64,000 bases of DNA, from contig JAHWDD010000003.1 of assembly GCA_023897205.1 (NCBI GenBank), positions 933,665-997,664 of the forward strand, read 5' to 3'. Source of the stretch: Exophiala sp. HKRS030. Taxonomy: Eukaryota > Ascomycota > Eurotiomycetes > Chaetothyriales > Herpotrichiellaceae. The stretch's first letter is position 1. Each line of letters starts with the position of its first letter. Positions 20,187 through 29,072 of the stretch are shown here, one piece after another. A program made the translations under genes and the position numbers. Under the pieces are notes generated by a model, which did not search any database, had not been told where the DNA came from, and worked only from the letters and a program-made list of their open reading frames with translations.

Positions 20187-21075
20187 TCACGCAAGCCGAC
20201 CCCCTTCAAGGCGAGAGCGAAACTGAAGAAGATCAACAATGAGGTGTGCTTGCCGGTACTTGTATCCTGTGATCAAAGCAACAAGGTGGAAGGCAGCGCC
20301 TGCCAGGGCGAAAAGGTGGAACAATTGGTGAGAGTGTCCCCAGATATCAAAAGAGCCAGGACGTAGCCTTTCGGGAATGCTGGCAACAAACAACCCAACA
20401 CCAGTCAATAGAGACAGCGCCTCGGCAAGATACCATTGAGATCCTACCTCATGATATGACTGACGCCAGCCCAACGAGTAACTGCGCTGCAAGATAGGGA
20501 GCATTGCCGAGATTGCAAGGATGCTGAACACGCCACCACGAAGAGCTCGTATCTTGCTGCCGCCACCACCAGTATCGAAGAGTGTGGCAGCGGCAGCCGC
20601 TCCAGCCCCCAGGTTGAGTGCCCAGTAGTTGAATCGGGTGATTGCATCACAATAGCAAGCATAGTATGTTGCTGATGTCCCGGCACCGACAGCCAAGATA
20701 CAGATTCCCAAAATGTCCATCTTCCCCCAAAAGTGACGAACCTTGTATGAATGACTTCTAAGCGAGTGAAATGTGGCACTTAGTCCGAAAAAGACGGCTG
20801 CTGCAGCGGTTGAGAGGGCAACAGCGAACTGGTCGCTTCCCGAGAAGGTGAGTCCATATGTTCATGGTCTCCATGTGCAAGCATCTCCAAAGACGAAAGG
20901 ATCGTCTATAGGAGTAAGTTGGCATTGGATGGCCCCCGACAATGAAGTCAATGTCGCGCAGGCATCCTGGAATCGGGTATTTGTTCCCAATATCGGGCCA
21001 GTAGTCCAAGTCTGGCTTATTGCTTCTGGATAATTGTTTGTTTGGCACCGCAGGGGCACGTGTTACTTCTCTCAT
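20187..21075 (-). pseudogene. PAQR/hemolysin-III (Izh-like) receptor, frameshifted and lacking TM1
   Basis: The 5' part (from ATG 21075) encodes the cytosolic lead of a progestin/adipoQ receptor: DIDFIVGGHP, then HMETMNIWTHLLG. Past about 20846 this frame becomes meaningless, while the next good sequence (FAVALSTAAAAVFF, SATFHSL, GKMDILGICIL, and the family end DIWGHSHQLFHLFALAGAAFH to the stop at 20187) lies in another frame. No GT...AG intron can join them, because the two parts sit only a few bases apart near 20836-20846. Intact relatives have a first membrane span and loop (about 25-30 residues) between HLLG and the FA-LS segment; it is absent here. So one deletion probably removed TM1 and broke the frame. 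Izh proteins act in lipid and zinc homeostasis. An assembly error is the alternative. Confidence 0.65.
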
Positions 21076-21587
21076 AGCAGCGACGCTGAGGAGTACCCTG
21101 TGGCAATGGGAAGAGAGTAACAGCGTCAACAGGGTGCGGTACTAGGAGGAAGAATAGATAGCATCAAAGACGCAGATGTGTTCCGTGCCAGCTAGTACCA
21201 TGTCGTCAAGGAGTTGGATATACAAATATAGGTAGGTTTGAGCGCTCAAACGAGCCTGGTTCATATGTGAATCTCGTTCTAGCCTTATTTGGATTAGCTT
21301 GAAATCGGTGAGACTATGAGACGTTATCGGCTATCGCCGCAGTCGTTCCTCAAACCCAACCACCCTGCATGACATCGTCGTTCTAATTGCGCTCAGTTCT
21401 GAGTACTAATACATCTACACAGACGCTCTGCGAAGTCGCCAAAATACCCTTTACAAGCTACAACTGAAACATTCGTCATTATCGCACCCACGATATCGGT
21501 CCTGTCCCCTTTCCTCTCGACGAGTCGACGACACACTCCTTCCGATCCCACTAGGCATCATCGAATACGGTCTCCTGAGCCGCAAAC
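21076..21587. promoter_or_regulatory. Divergent spacer, PAQR relic and vti1
   Basis: About 510 bp, presumed to hold the vti1 promoter on the right. No clear TATA box or gene is visible. Confidence 0.5.
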
Positions 21588-22409
21588 ATGTCGAATCCAC
21601 TAGATACAGACGCAGGCTCCGAGCTCTTCAGCACGTATGAGGCCGAATTGAAACTTGTCGAAGCGGACATAACCCAGAAGCTCGACCAGATCCCAGAAAT
21701 TTCCGGCGAAGAGCGTAAAGCCGCCATCCGTGGCGCAGAAAGAGCGATTGACGAAGCAAAGGAACTGGTACGGGTTTACTCTGCCTGACTCCAGACACAA
21801 CATCAAACATGCTAACGCTACGATGAACTAGCTGGACCAAATGACGCTTGAAAAATCGAACATCCCCACGTCCGCTCGGTCCAAAGTAAACACCCGTTTC
21901 CGCAACCACCAGTCCGACGTCGACAGCTTGACCCGCAAGCTGAAATCACTGGCGGACTCGGACCGCAAACAACTCTTTGGAGATCGATACACGGATGACC
22001 CAGAAGCAGGCCCGCGTGACCTGCAACTCGAGCAGCGCCAACAACTTTTGTCCGGCACTGAGCGACTTGGCCGGAGTAGCGACCGATTGCGGGAGAGTCA
22101 ACGCGTCGCCCTTGAAACGGAACAGATTGGCGCATCGACGTTGGCCGACCTGCACCAGCAGAGGAATGTGATTGAAAATACACATCAAAATCTCCTACAG
22201 AGCGAGGGATACGTCGATCGAAGTGTCAAGACGTTGAGGGGGATGGCGCGTAGGTGAGACTCTTTGATATATGGCATGTGGCAAATGAGCAAGAACTTAT
22301 CATGCTAACCGTGAACTACAGGATGGCTACCAATCGGATGATCACCATCGCCATTATCACGGTTTTGGTACTTTTGATTATTGGCGTGATTTACAGCAAG
22401 TTCAGGTGA
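21588..22409 (+). CDS. vti1: v-SNARE Vti1
   Basis: Exons 21588-21767, 21832-22253 and 22322-22409 join to 229 residues; introns are 64 and 68 bp. The order is typical: N-terminal three-helix (Habc-like) domain (about 8-105, with FSTYEAELKLVEADITQKL), a Qb-SNARE motif (about 130-190, with the ESQRVALETEQIGASTLADL and HQQRNVIENTHQNL segments), a short basic linker RGMARRMATNR and one C-terminal anchor (MITIAIITVLVLLIIGVIY). The last exon encodes the whole anchor. Vti1 pairs with several t-SNAREs in Golgi-endosome-vacuole fusion. Length and order fit the family. Confidence 0.95.
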
Positions 22410-22644
22410 AAGGCGACACCAGATATTGAATGGTCATTTTGTCGGGCTGGCGTTTTTGGAAAAGATCTATTAATTCTGCAATTGTACAGAGGGATGGGAG
22501 TTCACGCTTCGATGTGTAGCGTTCCAGATGTATTGATTCTGCGACAGAGCAGATGGATGCAAAGTGTCCGGCTTGGGGAATACAACGTATATGTTGCCAA
22601 AAAAACGCAACGGTGATCCATAGCGCTTTTCAAACAATAGGCTT

Positions 22645-23610
22645 CTAACCTGTATACCTGATGAGACCAAGGCCTACGTTGAGGAGGAATCCGACCACCA
22701 CAGCCATCTTGCGCCGCTGACTCCATATCCCTTCCTCCCTTACACCCCACATGAGGCAGCCGATGGGCCAAAAGAAACCCATGGCGGTGCCAAAGATCAT
22801 ATCATCCAACGCACCAACCTGCCCGTCATCCTCAGTCGGCATGCCACCTCCCATGCCATCGCTCAAAGTGCCTGCCTCGCCACCTGCATTCGAATTATCG
22901 AGCCACCTGTCCTCCATATCCCGCAAGGTGTTCGGCGAAGGCATGGTGTCTGGGGTGTGCGTATGTGCCTGAATGGCCAGGAACTGGAGGCGCAGCGATT
23001 GGACCTCGGCAGCAGTGAACCCTGCATTCAATAGTCTCTCAAACCCTCTCGGGATGGGCGTTGTAGTTGTCTGCTGTCCCTGCTGATCCTGATGTTGCTG
23101 TCCGGATGCAGCAGGAGCAGCACTACCATCAGCTGCTTCCGATTCTGTCGTGGCATTTTGAGACGTTGCGGCCTCCTCCGCAAGTTCGGCTGCCGACAGC
23201 ACAAGATCCCCAATCGAGCAATGAATATAGATCCGTGCCTGGTTGGGCTGGTCGCGTACGGCGAGTTTTCCCTTGTTCTTGGCGCCGCCATTAGAGTCAT
23301 CATACGGCCCCGGCGTACTTATGCGACTTGGAGGCCGGGAGACGGTGCGCTTCAGTGATGCCGCGAGCGGGACATCATCCACGAGGGCCTTGCCCGCGTA
23401 GATAAGCCGGATGCGGTGTTTGGCGTATTCATTGGGGAGGCGACTGCGGATGAGTTGTTTGAGGGTGGCGGTGTTGGCACTCAGGGATCCCGGGAGCGTG
23501 AGGAGGAGATCGGCAAGCGAGGCAGAGAAACGGATGGTCAGGTCAAGATCATTGTCCTCGTTGAAGGAAGGCGTGTTGGTGGAGGTCGGGACTTTGAGGG
23601 AGCTGGACAT
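22645..23610 (-). CDS. dsc3: DSC E3 ubiquitin ligase subunit 3 (DUF2407)
   Basis: A 321-residue intronless protein. An N-terminal ubiquitin-like fold (about 22-90: LTIRFSASLADLLL, LKQLIRSRLP, IRLIYAGKAL) is followed by a disordered Gln/Ala-rich linker and a DUF2407 C-terminal region (FERLLNAGFTAAEVQSLR ... two membrane spans near 270-290 and 300-318). This is the layout of Dsc3, a subunit of the Golgi DSC ligase. In fission yeast and Aspergillus that complex acts with rhomboid Rbd2/RbdB on sterol regulatory factors and degrades orphan membrane proteins. It is convergent with vti1. Confidence 0.88.
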   Translation of the reverse strand: MSSSLKVPTSTNTPSFNEDNDLDLTIRFSASLADLLLTLPGSLSANTATLKQLIRSRLPNEYAKHRIRLIYAGKALVDDVPLAASLKRTVSRPPSRISTPGPYDDSNGGAKNKGKLAVRDQPNQARIYIHCSIGDLVLSAAELAEEAATSQNATTESEAADGSAAPAASGQQHQDQQGQQTTTTPIPRGFERLLNAGFTAAEVQSLRLQFLAIQAHTHTPDTMPSPNTLRDMEDRWLDNSNAGGEAGTLSDGMGGGMPTEDDGQVGALDDMIFGTAMGFFWPIGCLMWGVREEGIWSQRRKMAVVVGFLLNVGLGLIRYTG

Positions 23611-24033
23611 GGGTGATTTCTACCCTGGGACAGTCGCGAGATAGCAAAACAGACTTGCCATCTGCATACTGTGGGCGGAAGGGGGATTGGACGCCTTTGG
23701 GGAATAGACAACAGAGAGGACAGCGTCGTTGGTCGTGCGCAGGTAATCAGAAGCCAAACGAAGTGCAGTCGATGATGAGTACTCTATTGCGACTGGCGTT
23801 CTCTTGATCCGCCGTTCTCTACTGCGAAACATTAGTGGAACTATTGCCACAATCACTCTCTTTCATTTCGGTGCCCAAGTCCAAAATATTGGACTTATAC
23901 AGAGTATTATTCGCCAACTATTTACGCTGAAGCCCCCTCGACCTTCGATGGATAATATCAATTAGGAGCTGAGTAGGTTCAACATGCACGGGTAGTAATT
24001 TGCCTCGACGCGAAAGCAGTCCGCCAAATACTC
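23611..24033. other. Spacer between dsc3 start and the PhyH gene end
   Basis: About 420 bp upstream of dsc3; presumed promoter. No gene is visible. Confidence 0.5.
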
Positions 24034-25026
24034 CTAAGCAACGGCGACACTCTGCTGGGCGGGGGCATTGACTGAAGTCTTCTTCTGCTGCATCCGCTGT
24101 TTTTCTTCCTCCAGCATCCTTGCTTGACGTTTGACTCGCTCTGGTACCACTTCCTCCCTCTTACCCTGCATCTTCCAGCCTCGAAGCTTCTCTCGACCAC
24201 CTACTTCTTGTATCGTCTTCAATTCTACCAGGCTGTACTCGCTCTCTTCACTTCTGTCAAATTCAAATGGCTTCACCAATGACACTGGTGGGTTGGTGAT
24301 GATTCGAGGCAGGCGCCGGCCATTCGTGGAAGCCGAATGGACCATCAATGGATGCAGGAGAATGACATCCCCGACGTTCCCAGTCATCTCGTGAAAGTTC
24401 TCATCCGCACAGCCTTGGACAAGCTTGGAGTAGAAGTCCAGCCCATTCTCGAAGTTTTCCGTTCCTCCCACCGGTGTCATCCTTGGAAAGACGCCCTTGG
24501 GATGGTCGTGCAGATGCCTTGCGATTTTTCCGACACCTTCTGAGCATACCCACGTGCCGCCACCGTTGGGGAGAATATCTGTGAACAGCGGGATGACCAG
24601 GAGACCTTGCTCAGGGGAGTCCAGAAAATGAACGAAAAAGTCGCCGTCGACATGCCAGCCTTTGAGGTCTTTGGGGTGAGTTACCTTGCCCTCGTTCTCC
24701 TTTGTGCCCAGATTTACGATAAAGGCATCGCGCCAGATTTTGGAAGGTTCCGTGATTTTGTCCTCGCCACCGACGAGCTCACAAATAGCATCGAAGGCTT
24801 TCGGTGCAAAATCTTTGATGGCGACTGAGTTGTGCGAGGGCATGTTCGTTCGCTCTGTGGTCCAGGTCTCGGGGTTCTGGGGATCGAATCCTAGGCGCGT
24901 CCAGACGTCCTTGGTCCACTCCTCGGCAGCTTCGCGAGTGAAGCACCCAGGAACACGAAGGAAGCCATATTTCATAAACGAGTCCACTTGTTCAGGAGTA
25001 AGATGCTTGAACTGTCTGCCTTCCAT
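24034..25026 (-). CDS. Phytanoyl-CoA dioxygenase (PhyH) family protein
   Basis: A 330-residue Fe(II)/2-oxoglutarate dioxygenase. The iron ligands are His125 and Asp127 in WHVDGD and, most likely, His230 in LLHPLMVHSAS; GDV before it and Arg241 further on fit the 2-oxoglutarate site. NGGGTWV at 154-160 is typical of the double-stranded beta-helix core. The last ~60 residues are a charged Gln/Lys-rich helix without a recognisable peroxisomal tripeptide (ends VAVA). It is intronless. Substrate is unknown; many fungal members act on small molecules rather than phytanoyl-CoA. Confidence 0.88.
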   Translation of the reverse strand: MEGRQFKHLTPEQVDSFMKYGFLRVPGCFTREAAEEWTKDVWTRLGFDPQNPETWTTERTNMPSHNSVAIKDFAPKAFDAICELVGGEDKITEPSKIWRDAFIVNLGTKENEGKVTHPKDLKGWHVDGDFFVHFLDSPEQGLLVIPLFTDILPNGGGTWVCSEGVGKIARHLHDHPKGVFPRMTPVGGTENFENGLDFYSKLVQGCADENFHEMTGNVGDVILLHPLMVHSASTNGRRLPRIITNPPVSLVKPFEFDRSEESEYSLVELKTIQEVGGREKLRGWKMQGKREEVVPERVKRQARMLEEEKQRMQQKKTSVNAPAQQSVAVA

Positions 25027-26417
25027 TGTGGGTCGGTGGTCAGTGAACAGTTATCCGGTACTGTCGATTTGAGATGATGTTGGTATTTCTCCTTCTGAGT
25101 GAGATTTCTCACAAATGTATTCCTCGAGCTCAGAATATTGATATAGGACTGCTTTCCAAGAACGGCAAGTCTGATGACCAGTGGAAATGTTTTCGCGGCT
25201 ACCTGGTCAATATGGTTTTGCCCCGGATTTATTGTTGCCGATCGATCCCCAACACCGATAATATAACCAATTTAGCCGGATACCATTTCAACAATATAGA
25301 ATATGGCATGACATGTCGGGACCCAAAGCTCAGAATCTCAAGGTCTCGCAGAGTATAGCGATGAAATATCTCGGCCTTGCCTCCGTCCGGCTGAATGACA
25401 GAAGGCTGCGGATACGAACTGGCACGTCAATGAAACCAATTCAGTCAGCCAGACAAGCTATCTCGGCAGAAGTAACGAGAGTTTGAGTTTGGTATTGACC
25501 CTGACTACTGACTATGTCTTTATTCTTCTGGATTCACACTGCCCATAGCCTTTGAGCTATACCTATGATGGAGTCTTGGCTAACTTGACCCTCCTGGTAT
25601 CAAAAAGCTATAGGCTCCCAGTGTGCTTCCGCCCCAGTTCAGGTCCTAACGGTTCTGGCGGTGGAGACATATACCAAAGCTGGAGTACCTGGAAACAACA
25701 GAAACCCCACGGGCAAAAGTGCACCGTTTTACTCTAGCTCACCATGAGCACTCCACCCCTTCAAACGTACTCTGTTCATCTCAGGGAGTCACCTGGACCA
25801 TGGTCACGCCGCAAATGGTCCCATAGAAAACCTGGTCTCTTACCAATTCCAACGCCAGAACTTGGCATGGTCAATCAATCAAGTCCCCCGAGGGCAAGAT
25901 GCTCTGGAGGTGTGAACTGTTCATGTGGTCGGATAGCCTATACATATAAAGACATGTTTGCAGGTTGCCGTGCCGCATAACCGAATCGTTTTCTTAACAT
26001 TGAGAGGATCCTCTGATTCGACGAATACGCAGTCATTGTTTGTGTTGTGGCGTTTTTGGGACCCTTGTTTGGGGTAAGGTGCCTCATCTCCATCGCTAGA
26101 AGAACAATCCTGGGGGCTCTCGGGGCACTCTCCTATTATCCGGCTGCGGCTGAATTTATTGAGGGTTCAGCTCTACCGATTCTGGAAAATGATCCATGAC
26201 CTGCAGCAGCTTGCTTGACTCGACATGATGTTCGATCGCGAGGCCAATCAGGTCTTGTCTCGTGCCACATGTAGTGGGTACCTCTCCCAGGCAATATTGT
26301 CCACCCTGGGGTATAGAGAATGGTACAAAGGTTGGACTTGTCTCCGAGATGTGAAGAGTCTGATATACTTCCATCCAGACAGGAGACCTTGGAAGAGAAA
26401 TAAAAGACCGGGACACA
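25027..26417. promoter_or_regulatory. Long spacer upstream of the sugar transporter
   Basis: About 1.4 kb between the PhyH start (-) and the transporter start (+). It contains a TATACATATAAA stretch at 25939-25950. Only short frames occur. A long regulated promoter is usual for fungal sugar transporters, but no specific binding site is asserted. Confidence 0.5.
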
Positions 26418-28437
26418 ATGGTTGGTATTGCAACGGTCCATCCAGTTCACCAGGTGGAGCGAGAAATCGCCGTCGCCGAAGCCCCCGAGCTGCGCAGGGT
26501 GGTCTGGTACAAGGATGCCGGACTGAGAAAGCTCTATGCGTTGGTGATCGCGTTGTTCTTTGCATCGGCGACAACAGGTTATGACGGGTCTGTGTTGCCG
26601 TGTCCTGTCCGTGTTGAGGTGTAGACTGATGGCTTTCCAGATCGATGTTGAATGGCTTGCAGATCCTCGATGTCTGGCAGGACTACTTCGACCACCCTAC
26701 CGGCTCGATCTTGGGCCTGTTTGGGTCCATCTACAGCATTGGAAGTTTGGCAGGCTTGCCCTTTGCGTAGGTTCACGTCTTTCTTTCCCCCAGCACACAT
26801 GTGTCGGGCAGTATACTGACCGGCACAAACAATAGACCATACCTCTCTGACAACTTCGGCCGCCGGATCGCCATCATGGCAGGTTGTGTTTTCCTGTTAA
26901 TCGGGGTGGCAATACAGAGCGCGTCGCAAAACTTCTCCATGTTCATCGCCGGTCGCTTCTTCGTCGGTTTCGGAAACAGCATGTGTTCGAACTCTGCACC
27001 CTTGCTGCTCACCGAACTCGCCCATCCCCAGCATCGAGGTAGGATCACGACTGTGTACAACCAGCTCTGGGATATTGGTAGCATCGCCGCGACATGGATC
27101 ACCTTCGGCACCTTCACGATCAAGAACAACTGGTCGTGGCGCATCCCTTCGATCTTCCAGGCTTTTCCGACCCTCATCGTTTTCATTGCCATCTGGATGA
27201 TCCCAGAGTCCCCGAGATGGTTGATCTCCAAGGACCGTCATGCAGAAGCCCTGACCACCCTGGCAAAGTATCATGCCAACGGCGACGAGACAGACCTGAC
27301 TGTGCAGTTTGAATTTCGAGAGATCAGGGAAACCCTGTACCTGGAATTGCACGCCAAAAAGTCAAGCACCTATGTCGACTTTCTTAGGACAAAGGGGAAC
27401 CGGTACCGGCTGTTGCTCGTCGTCGCTCTTGGTCTGTTCTCGCAGTGGAGTGGGAACGGGTTGACCTCGTACTATTTCTCGCTTGTGATGAACAGTATCG
27501 GGATCACGGACAAGCAGGAGCAGTTCAAGATCAACGGTTGCAAGACAATCGTCTCAGTAAGTAGCCGAGAAACCAACGGCCGTACGCAGAAAAAGAAAAG
27601 GCAGTTAACATGTATGTGTAGCTCGTCGTCGGCTTGATCGCCGCAGCAGTGGTTGACAAGGTCGGGAGGAGGCCGTTGTTCTTCAGCGCAACACTGGGTG
27701 AGTTGGGATCTTTCGGGAGGCCCCAATATCAAACGCGGTGAATGCTCATCCCGTGGTATACAGGAATGTTCATCTCCTTCGTGCTCTGGACGGTCTGCTC
27801 TGCGCTGTACGACCTCCACGACAACCTTGCCGCCGGAAAGACGGTCATCTTCTTCATATTCCTGCACGGCGCCTTTTACAACATCGCCTGGTCGGGTTTG
27901 CTGGTCGGCTACACGGTCGAAATCATGCCGTACAAGCTACGTGCGAAGGGCTTGATGTTGATGAATTTTTTCGTCCAGGCAGCTCTCGTGTTCAACCAGT
28001 AAGGGCGACGCACACCTCGGACGTCTACGGCGCCGTCGGATTTTCATACTGACGTCTCACACAGGTACATCAATCCCATCGGACTTGCACACTTGCAACC
28101 TCGTTGGAGATTCTATTCCATCTACTGCGTGAGTGCCCCCCCGCCCCCCCCCGACTGCTCAGTCTCTTGGTCCTTTGTCCAGGGGCTGTGGGTGCCGTTT
28201 TGTACAAAAAAGGACTGACGTGTTGATTGTACCCGACAGGGCTGGCTCTTCTTCGAACTCGTCTTCGTCGCCCTCTTCTTCGTCGAAACTCGCGGCGTCA
28301 CTCTCGAAGAGGTGGCCAAGATCTTTGACGGCGAGGACGCCGAAGTCGCCCACATTGACCTTTCCGCCGTTCAAGAAAAGGTTCAACAAGTCGAGGTTTC
28401 GCAGGTTGAAAATGTCAAGCCGGAGCAAAAGGTCTAA
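26418..28437 (+). CDS. MFS sugar transporter (lactose permease/hexose type)
   Basis: Seven exons: 26418-26587, 26641-26766, 26836-27556, 27622-27697, 27764-27998, 28065-28128 and 28240-28437. They encode 529 residues; introns are 53-111 bp. Sugar-porter signatures are present: YDGSMLNGLQ after the first splice, DNFGRR (loop 2-3), PESPRWL at the end of helix 6, DKVGRRPLFF (loop 8-9) and VETRGVTLEEVAKIFDG at the end of helix 12. The NQYIN...GLAHL...W-FY-IYC block is typical of lactose permease-like members. It is a plasma membrane sugar:H+ symporter or facilitator; the sugar cannot be told. Intron 6 (28129-28239) holds a C-rich run, and a G-rich tract follows the stop codon. Confidence 0.92.
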
Positions 28438-28452
28438 GTCGGATTTCTTCGA

Positions 28453-28489
28453 GGGGGGCAGGGGGCCGGGGGAGGGGGGGGGAGAAGGG
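28453..28489 (+). other. G-rich tract with G-quadruplex potential
   Basis: G runs of 6, 5, 5, 9 and 3 bases are separated by loops of 1-4 bases, starting 15 bp after the sugar transporter stop codon. The transcript strand carries the Gs, so the 3' UTR RNA could fold into a quadruplex. This is a sequence pattern only. Confidence 0.7.
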
Positions 28490-28571
28490 ATTCGTTGTCT
28501 CACACACACACAACACAATGATACTGTAGTAGATCCAAAGCGTACCGTGTACATTCTAACAAGATGAGCCG

Positions 28572-28589
28572 AAGGAGTACGTACTCCTT
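28572..28589. repeat. 18-bp perfect palindrome AAGGAGTACGTACTCCTT
   Basis: AAGGAGTAC is directly followed by its exact complement GTACTCCTT, with no spacer. It lies between convergent genes. It contains GGAGTAC/GTACTCC, related to the TACTCCGTA words elsewhere in the window. Confidence 0.7.
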
Positions 28590-29072
28590 TAGTATAAACC
28601 GTGAGCTTGAACGTAATTCACATGATAACCTCCTCCCCCTTTCCCCTTAACCCACCAAATACATGTATAAATCTACCATCCAACGTTTAAAAAGAGAGAG
28701 TTTGCCAAATTTTTTGTTCCCCTCCCCGTCTTTTGCTGTACAAAGGGAAGCCGCTATACTCCTTGATATATAGAGAGATCCAGGATCGTTCTACTACCTT
28801 GAACGTACCAAGGTGATTATGATATTCTCTTGTTTAAAAAGTACCCGTAATTGAAAACGGAGCCACAAAAAATTTATCGCTATTTTACAGTGTCATAGTC
28901 TACTTTGTATAGGCATCTTTTCTTCATAAGTGCTCTCCTCAACCACTGCCAAATACCTACATATGTACTGCAGTTGCAAGGGACATTTTTCCTTCTTTTT
29001 GTCTCACAAAAAAAAAAGAAAAGTAAAAAAGAAAACACTCTCATGACTTGTGACGAGCTTTCCACGACAACT

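Larger units (their letters stand above)
28438..29072. other. Convergent 3' spacer with G-rich tract and palindrome
   Basis: About 635 bp between convergent genes. It holds the G-rich tract at 28453-28489, a short CA repeat from 28501, and the 18-bp palindrome at 28572-28589. An A-run near 29008 is close to the AAA ATPase 3' end. No gene is visible. Confidence 0.6.

Noticed and set aside
28133..28567. 144- and 131-codon frames over the last exon of the sugar transporter
   Set aside because: Low-complexity shadows (Ser/Pro/Arg runs) of the transporter exon and the G-rich tract.
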